Shown piece by piece: positions 6,981-14,893 of a stretch of DNA of 23,482 nt. The number at the start of each line of letters is the position of its first letter. The stretch's first letter is position 1. The position numbers were made by a program, and so were the translations under genes. The notes below the pieces were generated by a model. The model had not been told where the DNA came from and searched no databases. It saw nothing but the letters and a program-made list of their open reading frames with translations. The DNA comes from VGEM01 sp033764265 (lineage in GTDB: Bacteria; Pseudomonadota; Alphaproteobacteria; Rhodospirillales; Rhodospirillaceae). Location: contig JANRJB010000379.1 of assembly GCA_033764265.1 (NCBI GenBank), positions 1 through 23,482 of the forward strand. The letters run 5' to 3'.

Positions 6981-8182
6981 GTGCGGAGCCCATCAAGCGC
7001 AAGACCCTCGGCCGAGGGCTCGACGCGCTGTTCGGCGATCAGGTCGAGCCGGCCGCTGACGCGGCGGCGGCCGCCGCGCCCGGCAAGTTGCTCGCCACCA
7101 TCGCCATCGATCTCCTGTCGCCCTCGCCCCTGCAGCCGCGTCGCCATTTCGACGCCGCCGCGATCGATGAGCTCGCCGCCTCGATCCGCGAAAAAGGCGT
7201 GCTTCAGCCCCTGCTGGTGCGCCCCGCATCAACCCCTGGACGCTTCGAGATCATCGCCGGCGAGCGCCGCTGGCGCGCGGCGCAGCGCGCGCAACTGCAC
7301 GAAGTGCCGGCCATCGTCCGCGAGCTCGACGACGCGCAGGTTCTTGAAATCGCGCTGATCGAAAACCTGCAGCGCCAGGACCTGTCGCCGGCCGAAGAGG
7401 CGCGCGGCTACAAGCGCCTGGTCGACGAGTTTCATCACACCCAAGAGCAGATCGCCGAGATCGTCGGCAAGAGCCGCGCCCACGTCGCCAACACGTTGCG
7501 CCTGCTGTCGCTGCCGTCGGCCGTGCTGGACATGCTCGACCAGGGCAAGCTCAACGCCGGCCAGGCCCGGCCGCTGATCGGCGCACGTAATGCCGATGCG
7601 TTGGCCGAACAGATCGCGCGGCGCGGACTGAGCGCGCGCCAGGTCGAACGCCTGGTGAAGCAGGTGGCGGGCAAGCGCGCACGCGCGACAACGGTGCGCG
7701 ACACCGACGCCGATACGCGCGCCCTGGAACAGTCTTTGGAACAAGCGACGGGCTACAAGACGTCCATTCGCTTCGACGGCCACGGCGGCACGTTGACGGT
7801 GGCGTACGCCAACTTGGAGCAGCTCGACGACATTGTCCGACGGCTGTCGAGCGGCGGCCGCCGCCCAAAGTCCGAGATCGGCTCGAAGGCTCCCGCGGGC
7901 CGGTTCCCGGAAGGCCACGATCCCGACCTGTCATTCGATCACGACACGCCCTATCCGGATCCAGGCGTCGGCGATGTGGGCGCAGCCGGTGCGCTCGGTC
8001 GCGGCCCTGCCCGCCCACCGGCGGCATCGGACTCGGATTTCGGGATTGCAGCGCGCATAGACGAAACCCACGCCAGCCGCGACCATTGGAATGAAGATCA
8101 CAGCCTGGAGCCCGCAAGTGATGAGGCTCGGCCCGATCCCGCTGAAGACGATGTCGGCGCCGACGGCGCCATTCATCGCTAA
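6977..8182 (+). CDS. parB: Chromosome partitioning protein ParB with long C-terminal tail
   Basis: ParB is the CTP-dependent DNA clamp that loads at parS. Residues 1-20 hold the ParA-interacting segment (KRKTLGRGLDALFG). The CTP-binding domain includes GERRWR at 95-100 and ENLQRQDLSPAEEA at 129-142. The helix-turn-helix follows (QEQIAEIVGKSRAHVANTLRLL, 157-178), then a linker and the C-terminal dimerisation domain ending EQLDDIVRRL at 290. Chromosomal ParB proteins usually stop here, near 290-300 residues. This one runs on for about 110 residues (292-401), rich in Asp, Glu, Pro and Gly, with no evident fold. Codon choice in the tail is looser than in the body (ATA, AGT, GCA and GCT appear). 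The ATG at 6977 overlaps the parA stop. The core identification is firm; the tail is unexplained. Confidence 0.96.
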   Translation: MSAEPIKRKTLGRGLDALFGDQVEPAADAAAAAAPGKLLATIAIDLLSPSPLQPRRHFDAAAIDELAASIREKGVLQPLLVRPASTPGRFEIIAGERRWRAAQRAQLHEVPAIVRELDDAQVLEIALIENLQRQDLSPAEEARGYKRLVDEFHHTQEQIAEIVGKSRAHVANTLRLLSLPSAVLDMLDQGKLNAGQARPLIGARNADALAEQIARRGLSARQVERLVKQVAGKRARATTVRDTDADTRALEQSLEQATGYKTSIRFDGHGGTLTVAYANLEQLDDIVRRLSSGGRRPKSEIGSKAPAGRFPEGHDPDLSFDHDTPYPDPGVGDVGAAGALGRGPARPPAASDSDFGIAARIDETHASRDHWNEDHSLEPASDEARPDPAEDDVGADGAIHR

Positions 8183-8264
8183 CTCATGACTGTGGCGGCG
8201 GGGCCGATCTCGCCCGATCAGCTAGAGATTGCAAATTGAGTCACCTTGGCGAGAATCACGCGCC

Positions 8265-8864
8265 ATGCTCGACCCGACCCCGTTTTATTTTCTGCGCCAC
8301 GGCGAGACCGACTGGAACCGCTTGCATCTAATGCAGGGGCAGACCGACACGCCGCTCAATCCGAACGGCGTGGTGCAGGCCGAAGCCGCGGCTCAGTTTC
8401 TGATCGGCCGCAAGATCACGGCGGTCTGCTCAAGTCCGCTGCGGCGCGCCCGCGCCACGGCCGAGCTGATTTCCGCGCGGGTCAACGCGCCGCTGGTCGT
8501 GATTAACGACCTCCGCGAATGCAGCTACGGCAGTTACGAGGGCCACCCCAACGGCCCGTGGCGGGAAGCCTGGTTTCAGGGCGCGCGCATCCCCGGCGGC
8601 GAGATGTTCGAGGATTTTCTCGATCGCTCGGTCCGGGGCCTCAACGCCGCCCTGGCCTATCGCGGCCGGGTTCTGGTGGTCGCCCACGGCGGCACCTTCT
8701 GGGCGATTCGGCGCTATGCCCTGAACGGGGCCCAAATCCGGGCCGGCAATTGCGAACTGATGGCCTTGACGCCACCGCGCGAACCCGAGTCGAACTGGCG
8801 CCTAAAGCGGTTGTTTTCGGCCGAGACCGCTCTCGCCGCTGAACCCATGGCCCGCGTGCAGTGA
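8265..8864 (+). CDS. Histidine phosphatase family protein (phosphoglycerate mutase-like)
   Basis: A 199-residue member of the histidine phosphatase superfamily. The catalytic RHGE motif is at 11-14, with His12 the likely phospho-acceptor. SSPLRRARATAE (56-67) carries the second conserved arginine. An acidic residue follows in RECSYGSYEG (84-93), and the second catalytic histidine is His141 in VVAHGGTFW. This layout fits small broad-specificity or cofactor-type phosphatases rather than true glycolytic mutase, which is longer. The substrate cannot be named. I chose the ATG at 8265; an upstream in-frame TTG at 8229 is less likely. The Shine-Dalgarno is weak. It sits alone between parB and copA, with 82 bases of unremarkable sequence upstream. 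Confidence 0.9.
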   Translation: MLDPTPFYFLRHGETDWNRLHLMQGQTDTPLNPNGVVQAEAAAQFLIGRKITAVCSSPLRRARATAELISARVNAPLVVINDLRECSYGSYEGHPNGPWREAWFQGARIPGGEMFEDFLDRSVRGLNAALAYRGRVLVVAHGGTFWAIRRYALNGAQIRAGNCELMALTPPREPESNWRLKRLFSAETALAAEPMARVQ

Positions 8865-8921
8865 TTTAAGCATCTATAAAACATACAAAAAGTCCCGATG
8901 GGCGCGACCAGCGCAATTCCC

Positions 8922-8952
8922 TTGACCTTCCAGCTACTGGAAAGATTACCGT
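8922..8952 (+). promoter_or_regulatory. CueR/MerR-type copper-responsive promoter of copA
   Basis: A -35 box TTGACC (8922-8927) is followed by a 19-base spacer and TACCGT (8947-8952). The spacer carries the dyad CTTCCAG-CTA-CTGGAAA (8927-8943), which closely resembles CueR sites of bacterial copA promoters. The overlong 19-base spacer is the hallmark of MerR-family activation. The expected transcription start, about seven bases past the -10, is near 8959, downstream of the ATG at 8954, which therefore cannot be the copA start from this promoter. Confidence 0.85.
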
Positions 8953-8986
8953 CATGGCGACTCGAACCCCTTTTCGGGATTTCGCC

Positions 8987-11230
8987 ATGCTCGACATATC
9001 CACCCCCTCCCCGGCGATCGCACCACCTCCGCCTCTGGCCCACGCCCGGTTCACTATTGGCGGCATGACCTGCGCGGCCTGTGCCGTGCGCGTGCAATCG
9101 GCCCTGGCGAAAACGCCGGGCGTCAAGGCGGCCTCTGTCAACCTGGCGCTTGAACGCGCTGACGTCGACTTCGATGCCACGCACACCGATCCGGCGCAGC
9201 TGATCGCCGCGGTCGATGCCGTCGGTTATTCCGCAACCTCGATCCCGGACGAGGACGGCCCGCCGCCGGTCGCCGAGGCCGACCCCGCCATCGCCGCGGC
9301 GCGCTCCGACGGCATTCGTGTCGCCCTTGCCGCCCTGCTGACCGCGCCGCTGGTGGCGCAGATGCTGTTCCACGCGTCGGGCGTGATGATTCACATGCCG
9401 AAGTGGGCGGAGTTTGCCCTCGCCGCGCCAGTGCAGTTCGTGCTCGGCGCGCGGTTCTATGTGGGTGCGTTCAAGGCGCTGCGCGCGCGTTCCGCCAACA
9501 TGGACGTGCTGGTCGCGCTCGGGACCACCGCCGCCTTCGCGCTGTCGGTTTATCGCACACTCATCGGCGACGGCGCGCTCTACTACGAAAGCGCCGCGGT
9601 AATCATCACTCTGGTGCTGTTCGGCAAGTGGCTCGAATCACGGGCCAAGCGCGGCACCGCGGCGGCGATCCGCGCTCTGATGGGCTTGCGGCCCGATCAA
9701 GCGTGCGTGATCCGCGACGGTGCAGAGGCGTTGGTGCCGATTTCGCAGCTCCGCGCCGGCGATCACATCGTTGTGCGTCCCGGCGAGCGGATCGGAGTCG
9801 ACGGTGTGATTGTGGCGGGCGCCAGCGAGTGCGACGAATCGCTGGTGACCGGCGAGAGCCTGCCGGTGTTGCGCCGGCCGGGTGATCGCGTGATCGCCGG
9901 TGCCATCAACGGCGTTGGCCGGCTCGAGGTGCGGGCCACCGCCGTCGGGCGGGATTCCACACTCGCCAAGATCATCCGCATCGTCGAGAACGCACAAACC
10001 GGCAAGGCCCCCGTGCAGCGCCTGGTCGACCGGATCAGCGCGGTGTTCGTGCCGGTCGTGGTCGTGCTGGCGGCCGCGACGGCCATCACCTGGCTCGCCG
10101 CCGGCGGGACGCCCGATCAGGCCATGGCCGCGGCCATTTCGGTGCTGGTGATCGCCTGCCCCTGCGCGCTGGGCCTGGCCACGCCGGCGGCGCTGGTGGC
10201 CGGCACCGGGGCTGCGGCGCGCACCGGAATTCTGATCAAAGATATCGAGGCGCTTGAGCGCGTGCACGGCGTCAGCACCGTGGTGTTCGACAAGACCGGC
10301 ACGCTGACCGCCGGCGCGCCGGAAGTCATCGATGTCCGTTTCGGCCCCGGCGACGCAAACCGGACCCTGTCGATCATCGCCTCGGCCCAGACCGGAAGCG
10401 AACATCCGTTGGGTAAAGCCATCGTCACCTTCGCGCGCAAACGCCAGGCCAAACTTTCCGCCCCGCGCGACTTCCGCAGCGTGACCGGGCAGGGCATCTC
10501 GGCCACGGTCGAGGGGACGGCCGGCGAAGCCCACCGCGTGCTTGTCGGTAACGACGCGCTGTTGAAGGCCAAGCGCGTCGGTGTTCCCCCCGGCCCTCCA
10601 CCCGCCGACGGCGCGACCGCGGTGCATGCCGCGATCAACGGCGCGTGGGCCGCCACGTTCCACATCGCCGATCGCTTGCGACCCGAATCGCCGGCGGCGA
10701 TCGCGGCCCTGAAGCGGCTGGGGATCACGCCGGTGCTGCTGAGCGGCGATCACCCGGCGGTGGCTGCGCGCATCGGCGCCGACGCGGGCATCGACGACGC
10801 GCGCGGTGGAGTCGGTCCAGCTGAAAAAGCCGCCGCCATCGTCGCGCTGAAACATGACGGCGCCGTTGTCGCCATGGTCGGCGACGGCATCAACGACGCG
10901 CCAGCGCTGGCCCAGGCCGACGTCGGCATCGCCATGGGCAGCGGCACCGACGTGGCGATGGAAACCGCCGACATCACCTTGTTGCGATCCGACCCGCGGC
11001 TGGTCGCCGCCGCCATCGCGATCAGCCGCGCCACCCGGCGCACGATACGCCAGAACCTGTTCTGGGCCTTCATCTACAACCTCATCGGCATTCCAGTGGC
11101 GGCCTTCGGCCTGTTGACACCGGCGCTGGCGGGCGCGGCCATGGCCGCGTCCAGCCTGAGCGTCGTGGGCAACGCGCTGTTACTGACCCGCTGGCGCTTG
11201 AAACAACCGATCGAAAGGAGAATCACATGA
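8987..11230 (+). CDS. copA: Copper-exporting P1B-type ATPase
   Basis: CopA pumps Cu(I) out of the cytoplasm across the inner membrane using ATP. Numbered from the ATG at 8987 (747 residues), there is one N-terminal heavy-metal domain with GMTCAAC (Cys29, Cys32). Then come the transmembrane segments, the actuator TGES (288-291), the membrane CPC motif (Cys391, Cys393), phosphorylation site DKTGT (Asp435), SEHPLG (HP at 473-474) and GDGINDAP (632-639). The last two membrane helices carry YN (697-698) and the Met719/SS722-723 pattern of copper-selective P1B-1 pumps. An ATG at 8954 would add 11 residues but lies before the predicted transcription start. The gene overlaps copZ by ATGA. No cueR gene is in the window. 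Confidence 0.95.
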   Translation: MLDISTPSPAIAPPPPLAHARFTIGGMTCAACAVRVQSALAKTPGVKAASVNLALERADVDFDATHTDPAQLIAAVDAVGYSATSIPDEDGPPPVAEADPAIAAARSDGIRVALAALLTAPLVAQMLFHASGVMIHMPKWAEFALAAPVQFVLGARFYVGAFKALRARSANMDVLVALGTTAAFALSVYRTLIGDGALYYESAAVIITLVLFGKWLESRAKRGTAAAIRALMGLRPDQACVIRDGAEALVPISQLRAGDHIVVRPGERIGVDGVIVAGASECDESLVTGESLPVLRRPGDRVIAGAINGVGRLEVRATAVGRDSTLAKIIRIVENAQTGKAPVQRLVDRISAVFVPVVVVLAAATAITWLAAGGTPDQAMAAAISVLVIACPCALGLATPAALVAGTGAAARTGILIKDIEALERVHGVSTVVFDKTGTLTAGAPEVIDVRFGPGDANRTLSIIASAQTGSEHPLGKAIVTFARKRQAKLSAPRDFRSVTGQGISATVEGTAGEAHRVLVGNDALLKAKRVGVPPGPPPADGATAVHAAINGAWAATFHIADRLRPESPAAIAALKRLGITPVLLSGDHPAVAARIGADAGIDDARGGVGPAEKAAAIVALKHDGAVVAMVGDGINDAPALAQADVGIAMGSGTDVAMETADITLLRSDPRLVAAAIAISRATRRTIRQNLFWAFIYNLIGIPVAAFGLLTPALAGAAMAASSLSVVGNALLLTRWRLKQPIERRIT

Positions 11231-11433
11231 ACCAGATCGTGCTGCCCGTGCGGGGCATGACCTGCGGTGGATGCGTTAAGAGCGTCGAGCGCGCCATGTT
11301 GCGCCAGCCCGGCGTTGTTTCCGCCAGCGCATCTCTGCCGCAGGCCGCCGTGACGGTGGACTTCAACCCCGCCGAGATCGACCCCGCCCGCCTCAAGGCC
11401 GCAATCGTGGCCGCCGGCTACCAGAGCCCGTGA
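11227..11433 (+). CDS. copZ: Copper chaperone, heavy-metal-associated domain protein
   Basis: A 68-residue single HMA domain with GMTCGGC at 10-16, the two-cysteine site that binds Cu(I), and the usual beta-alpha-beta-beta-alpha-beta pattern ending AAIVAAGYQSP. Such proteins carry copper to CopA. The start overlaps the copA stop and has a strong AAAGGAG ribosome-binding site just upstream. That, and the shared promoter at 8922, makes copA-copZ a two-gene copper-efflux operon. Its stop lies five bases from the end of the convergent lipoprotein gene. Confidence 0.92.
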   Translation: MNQIVLPVRGMTCGGCVKSVERAMLRQPGVVSASASLPQAAVTVDFNPAEIDPARLKAAIVAAGYQSP

Positions 11434-11437
11434 CCGA

Positions 11438-12574
11438 TCACGGCCGCACGCATGTCGCCGGCCGGTCATGGCCCAGGGCCTCAAACACCGTGAAGGCCAG
11501 CGCTGCGGTGGCGGTGTCGATCTCCGGGTCGCGATAGAAGTGATCGAGTCCCGGTGCGGCGATCACGTCGCCGCCGTGGCGCCATTGCTCCGCCACGGGC
11601 GTCAGGCCGTCGTTGGGTCCGAACCGGCGCAGGCGGCGGTATCCGTCCAGTGCTTCGGCGGTGATCTGGCCCGACACTGGCAGGCCGACATAGTTGACGA
11701 TGCGGAGGTGCCCCGGCATCCGTTCGACCGCCAAGCGCCGCGCCGCCGCGGCGCTGGTCAGGCTGGGCAGGCTGGCGCGGGCGTCGATGCCGTCCCACGA
11801 CAGCGCCAGCCGCGCAAGCCACGAGATCGGCCAAGTGGTCGCGGTGTCGGCCAGCGGGCTGCCGCCCAAGATGCCGCCGATATTGATCCAGGCCGCCACG
11901 GCGGTGGCTTCGTCAGCCGACATCAGGCGGCCGAGCGCATGCGCCGTCTCGGGCCCGCCCTTGCTGGTGGACACCAGCACGATGCCGCTGGCGCCGGCGC
12001 GCGCCCGGCGCAGATGCGCGGCGATGGCTTGCGCGTTGACCTCGACCGCGCCGTCCTCGTCGATCTCGATCAGGCGGTGCGTGAATCCTAAGGCATTCAA
12101 CACACGCCGTTGCGCTGCGAAGTCGGCGCCGGTCGACGGGTTGCGGCGATAGAACCAGCCCGGCACGAAATGAACTTCGGGCAATCCCGCGCCCGACAGG
12201 CAGGCGGCCAGGACCGGCCATTGGGATCGGCCGCCGGCTGACAGGCGCGCGCGGAAGGCGGCATAGCGCGCGCGCAACGCCGCACCCGGAGCCGCGCGGT
12301 CGATTTTCGCCAACAGGGCCAGGGTCGCGGCGTCGGGCGAGGTCGCCGCCGCCAAGGTTTTCAGCCGCACCGTGTCCGGCAGCCCAGGTTCGGCCAGAAA
12401 ATCCTCGAACGCCGGCGGCATGGCCCGGCCCTCGACCAACGCCGCCGCGGCGGGACTGTCGACGGTGGTGTCGATCGGCCGGCCGCCAAACGTGCCCTGG
12501 ACCGCGAAGCGCGGAATGGTGGCGCACGCCCCCACCAGCATGAGGATCAGCGCGCCCGCGACGATTGGTTTCAT
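11438..12574 (-). CDS. Putative lipoprotein with alpha/beta-hydrolase triad
   Basis: I do not recognise a named family. The 378-residue product starts with a lipoprotein signal: hydrophobic residues 4-14 and lipobox LVGAC with Cys17 as the lipid site, so it should be membrane-anchored in the envelope. The central part resembles an alpha/beta hydrolase. VSTSKGG (201-207) fits a nucleophile elbow around Ser204, with serine replacing the first glycine of GxSxG. Asp322 in FGPNDGLTPV and His345 in PGLDHFY are in the right order for the acid and base. The triad is my reading and not proven. It lies 22 bases after holA on the same strand and ends tail to tail with copZ. An esterase, lipase or thioesterase role is possible; the substrate is unknown. 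Confidence 0.8.
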   Translation of the reverse strand: MKPIVAGALILMLVGACATIPRFAVQGTFGGRPIDTTVDSPAAAALVEGRAMPPAFEDFLAEPGLPDTVRLKTLAAATSPDAATLALLAKIDRAAPGAALRARYAAFRARLSAGGRSQWPVLAACLSGAGLPEVHFVPGWFYRRNPSTGADFAAQRRVLNALGFTHRLIEIDEDGAVEVNAQAIAAHLRRARAGASGIVLVSTSKGGPETAHALGRLMSADEATAVAAWINIGGILGGSPLADTATTWPISWLARLALSWDGIDARASLPSLTSAAAARRLAVERMPGHLRIVNYVGLPVSGQITAEALDGYRRLRRFGPNDGLTPVAEQWRHGGDVIAAPGLDHFYRDPEIDTATAALAFTVFEALGHDRPATCVRP

Positions 12575-12596
12575 GCTTGAAGCGCCACGGCCGAGA

Positions 12597-13655
12597 TCAC
12601 CGGGCCCGTGTCGTTCCCCGGGCGGCTTGCGCCAACTGCAGCAGCGCGCGCTCGACGATCGCCGCGCCGGGCATGTCGGTCGATTTCGCCTGGACTTCCG
12701 CCTCGGTCAACAGCTCCAGGGCGCGATTGAGCACGCCCACGCTCCAGCGCTCGGCCTGACGGCGAAAGCGATCCTTGACCTTGAAAAACGGCGGCGGACG
12801 CAATCCCATCATCGCCTGCTCGGCCGATTTTCCCTCGGCCATCCGCCCGGCGACATCATGCAAACGGATCATGTGGCGCGCCTCGCCGCCCAACACCGCG
12901 ATGGGCGACACGCCCTCGTCCATCAGCCGGCGGTACACCCGCTGCACGGCCAAATGATCGCCGTCGCCGGCGGCGAAAATCAGATCGTCCAGCGCCAGCG
13001 CCGCCGTATCGCAAACACAAGCAATCACATCGCTCTCGGTCACGGTCCGATTGGCTTCGGACTGCTTGTAAAGGATCAGTTTCTCCAGTTCGCGGCGGCT
13101 CATTTCGCGATCGCCGCCCAGCTGGTCGGTCAGGAACGCCACTGCGTCGGGCGTGGCCGAAAGACCGGCGGCTTTGAACATCTCACGCACCAATCCTTCG
13201 AGTGTCCGGCCCTCGTCCGGATAACAGGCGATCGCCGCGGCGGGCTCGGTGTCCTCGAACAGCTTGACCAGCGCCGCCCGCGATCCGATGTCGCCGGCCG
13301 TCAGGATCACCAGGGCCTGGCCGACGCCATGGGCGAAATAGGCCTTGAACGCGGCGAGCACGGCCGTCTCCAGGCGCGGCTCGGCGTCGGCGTCCCGCAC
13401 CCGGACCACGCGGCGACCGCCCATCAGGCTCAACGCCGCCGACTCGTCCATCAGCCGCGCCGGATCGTCGCGCAGCGCGGCGGCTGCGAATTCGGCCACG
13501 TTGAACGGATCGTCGGTCGATCCGGCCACCGCGCGGGTCAGGGCGTTCATGCGTTCGCGCACCAGCCCCGCGTCCGGCCCGTGCAGCAGAACCGCGCGCA
13601 CGCCGGGATCCGGCTTTGCGACGAAGCGTTCGGCGGCGGCGGCGGCCAGCTTCAT
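12597..13655 (-). CDS. holA: DNA polymerase III subunit delta
   Basis: The delta subunit opens the sliding clamp in the clamp-loader complex. The product has 352 residues. Features of the family include RAVLLHGPDAGLVRERM near the N-terminus, FNVAEF, LMGGRRVVRVRDAD, and in the middle LGGDREMSRRELEKLILY. A C-terminal helical collar domain contains RRLMDEGVSPIAVLGGEARHMIRLH. Start choice: the ATG at 13655 is preceded by AGGA and gives MKLAAAAAERF; the frame stays open 90 codons further but that stretch overlaps lptE and is arginine-rich nonsense. The lptE stop lies seven bases upstream, so lptE and holA are cotranscribed as in most alphaproteobacteria. Confidence 0.94.
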   Translation of the reverse strand: MKLAAAAAERFVAKPDPGVRAVLLHGPDAGLVRERMNALTRAVAGSTDDPFNVAEFAAAALRDDPARLMDESAALSLMGGRRVVRVRDADAEPRLETAVLAAFKAYFAHGVGQALVILTAGDIGSRAALVKLFEDTEPAAAIACYPDEGRTLEGLVREMFKAAGLSATPDAVAFLTDQLGGDREMSRRELEKLILYKQSEANRTVTESDVIACVCDTAALALDDLIFAAGDGDHLAVQRVYRRLMDEGVSPIAVLGGEARHMIRLHDVAGRMAEGKSAEQAMMGLRPPPFFKVKDRFRRQAERWSVGVLNRALELLTEAEVQAKSTDMPGAAIVERALLQLAQAARGTTRAR

Positions 13656-13662
13656 CGCCGTC

Positions 13663-14193
13663 CTATCGCGCCGCCGTGCGCGGCCGCAGACGCCGGTCGA
13701 AGTAAATCGCCAGCCGCGTTCTGATCTCTTCGCCGACCTGGACCAGCGCGCGATCCACCGCGTCGGCCTGCGACGCCACCGTCGCGTACTGGTCGTCGAG
13801 GATGTTGTAGCTGACGATCGACTGCACCGCGTCGACGAACACGCGCTCGCCGTTCTCGAACAACGCAATGTCGGCCGCGAACACCAGGTTGGCGCGTGAT
13901 GTCGTTGAGTCGCGCCGCACGCCAAGTTCCTGGGTCTGCTGCGACAGACGGACCTGAAGTTCGAACGACGAGCGCACGCCGGCGGTCTGAAGTTTTTCGC
14001 GCAAGACCTGCCCCAGCCGCATGCCCGTGCGGTCGCTCAGCGGCTGGATGCGGACGGCGGCCAACGCGGCGCGCACGTCGGTCGATGCCGCCGCGCCGCC
14101 GCGGCCGTAGACCGGGCGAAAACCGCAGCCCGCCACCAGCGGGCAACCCACCAGCGCGACCGCCGCCGCGACGACCGACCGGCGCTCGATCAT
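13663..14193 (-). CDS. lptE: LPS-assembly lipoprotein LptE
   Basis: LptE plugs the LptD barrel that delivers lipopolysaccharide to the cell surface. From the ATG at 14193 the product has 176 residues. It has a lipoprotein signal ending LVAGC (Cys23), directly followed by GFRPVYG, the typical start of mature alphaproteobacterial LptE. The remainder shows ALAAVRIQPLSDRTGMRLGQVLREKL and SRANLVFAADIALFENGERVF, in keeping with the family's alternating strands and helices. An in-frame ATG at 14220, with a possible GGGAA site, would give a nine-residue longer N-terminus; I cannot decide. It normally follows leuS; here 2.4 kb of + strand genes separate them. Confidence 0.9.
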   Translation of the reverse strand: MIERRSVVAAAVALVGCPLVAGCGFRPVYGRGGAAASTDVRAALAAVRIQPLSDRTGMRLGQVLREKLQTAGVRSSFELQVRLSQQTQELGVRRDSTTSRANLVFAADIALFENGERVFVDAVQSIVSYNILDDQYATVASQADAVDRALVQVGEEIRTRLAIYFDRRLRPRTAAR

Positions 14194-14338
14194 GGGTCTA
14201 GCCTTCGCACCGTTGGTCATCCCGTGGTTCCCGACGTGATCCACATTCGCGCCTCGCCGGCCGCGCCGCCGGCATGTTCCTTGCATATCGGCCACGCCTG
14301 TCAAGCCACTCCACGCTCGGGGCCGGTCGCGGAAGCAA

Positions 14339-14367
14339 TTGACAGCCCCGGTCCCTCCAAGCGAAAT
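14339..14367 (+). promoter_or_regulatory. Candidate sigma-70 promoter for the cyclic-nucleotide-domain gene
   Basis: A perfect -35 TTGACA (14339-14344) is followed after 17 bases by CGAAAT (14362-14367), a poor -10. A second TTGACA faces the other way at 14304-14299, toward lptE, without a good -10. The 203-base gap is the only divergent spacer of this block, so promoters must lie here or further out. Confidence 0.35.
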
Positions 14368-14396
14368 GCCAAGGCCCCGATTGCAGGATCATCGCC

Positions 14397-14852
14397 ATGG
14401 CCGCGCGAAAACCCGCCTCGAAGCCGCCCGCGGGTAAGCGGATCAAGACCTCGCGCGAAACGCCTGTACGGCGCACGGTGCTGGAAGCGGGACCACCCGA
14501 ACTGGTGATCGAGCGGTTCGCGAAGGGTCAGGTGCTGTTCCACGAGGGCGATTTCGCCGATCGCGCGTTCGTCATCAAGTCCGGTGCCGTCGGTTTGTCG
14601 CGGCGCACACGCAGCGGCGAGCAGTCGCATTTTCTGACGCTCCGCGACGGCGAAATCGTCGGCGAGATGGCCCTGATCGTCGACATCAAGCGCACGGCCA
14701 CCGCCACCGCGCGCGAGGACACCGAAGCCATTGTCATCGGCCGGCGCGAGTTCGATTTCCATCTCGAAAAACTCAACCCGTTCGTGCTGCGCATTCTGCG
14801 GGTCCTGGTCAAACGCTTGAAGGACACCACCGACGCCTACATGGAATACTGA
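14397..14852 (+). CDS. Stand-alone cyclic-nucleotide-binding domain protein
   Basis: A 151-residue protein that is little more than one CRP-type cyclic-nucleotide-binding domain. A basic, probably flexible tail (1-28) is followed by beta-roll strands: IERFAKGQVLFHEGDFADRAFVIKSGAVGL (38-67). The phosphate-binding cassette GEMALIVDIKRTATATA is at 89-105, with Glu90 and Arg99 placed to hold the ribose and cyclic phosphate. The C-terminal helix (126-145) ends the domain. No helix-turn-helix, kinase or channel part is present, so it cannot act as a CRP-like DNA binder by itself. It probably binds cAMP or cGMP and acts through a partner. It lies 41 bases before the VOC gene on the same strand; the partner is unknown. 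Confidence 0.88.
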   Translation: MAARKPASKPPAGKRIKTSRETPVRRTVLEAGPPELVIERFAKGQVLFHEGDFADRAFVIKSGAVGLSRRTRSGEQSHFLTLRDGEIVGEMALIVDIKRTATATAREDTEAIVIGRREFDFHLEKLNPFVLRILRVLVKRLKDTTDAYMEY

Positions 14853-14893
14853 ACGCGCCACGCCATGAGTTTATCGCCCGCAGGACTCCCGCC

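Noticed and set aside
9638..10855. 405-codon - strand frame antisense to copA
   Set aside because: It overlaps the catalytic core of CopA and has shadow-type composition.
11428..11443. Hairpin CCGTGA/TCACGG over the convergent copZ and lipoprotein stop codons
   Set aside because: The stem has only six pairs and no T-run on either strand, too weak to call a terminator, though its position is suggestive.
12372..13724. 450-codon + strand frame over the lipoprotein gene and holA
   Set aside because: Both - strand genes have recognisable signals or motifs; this frame has none.
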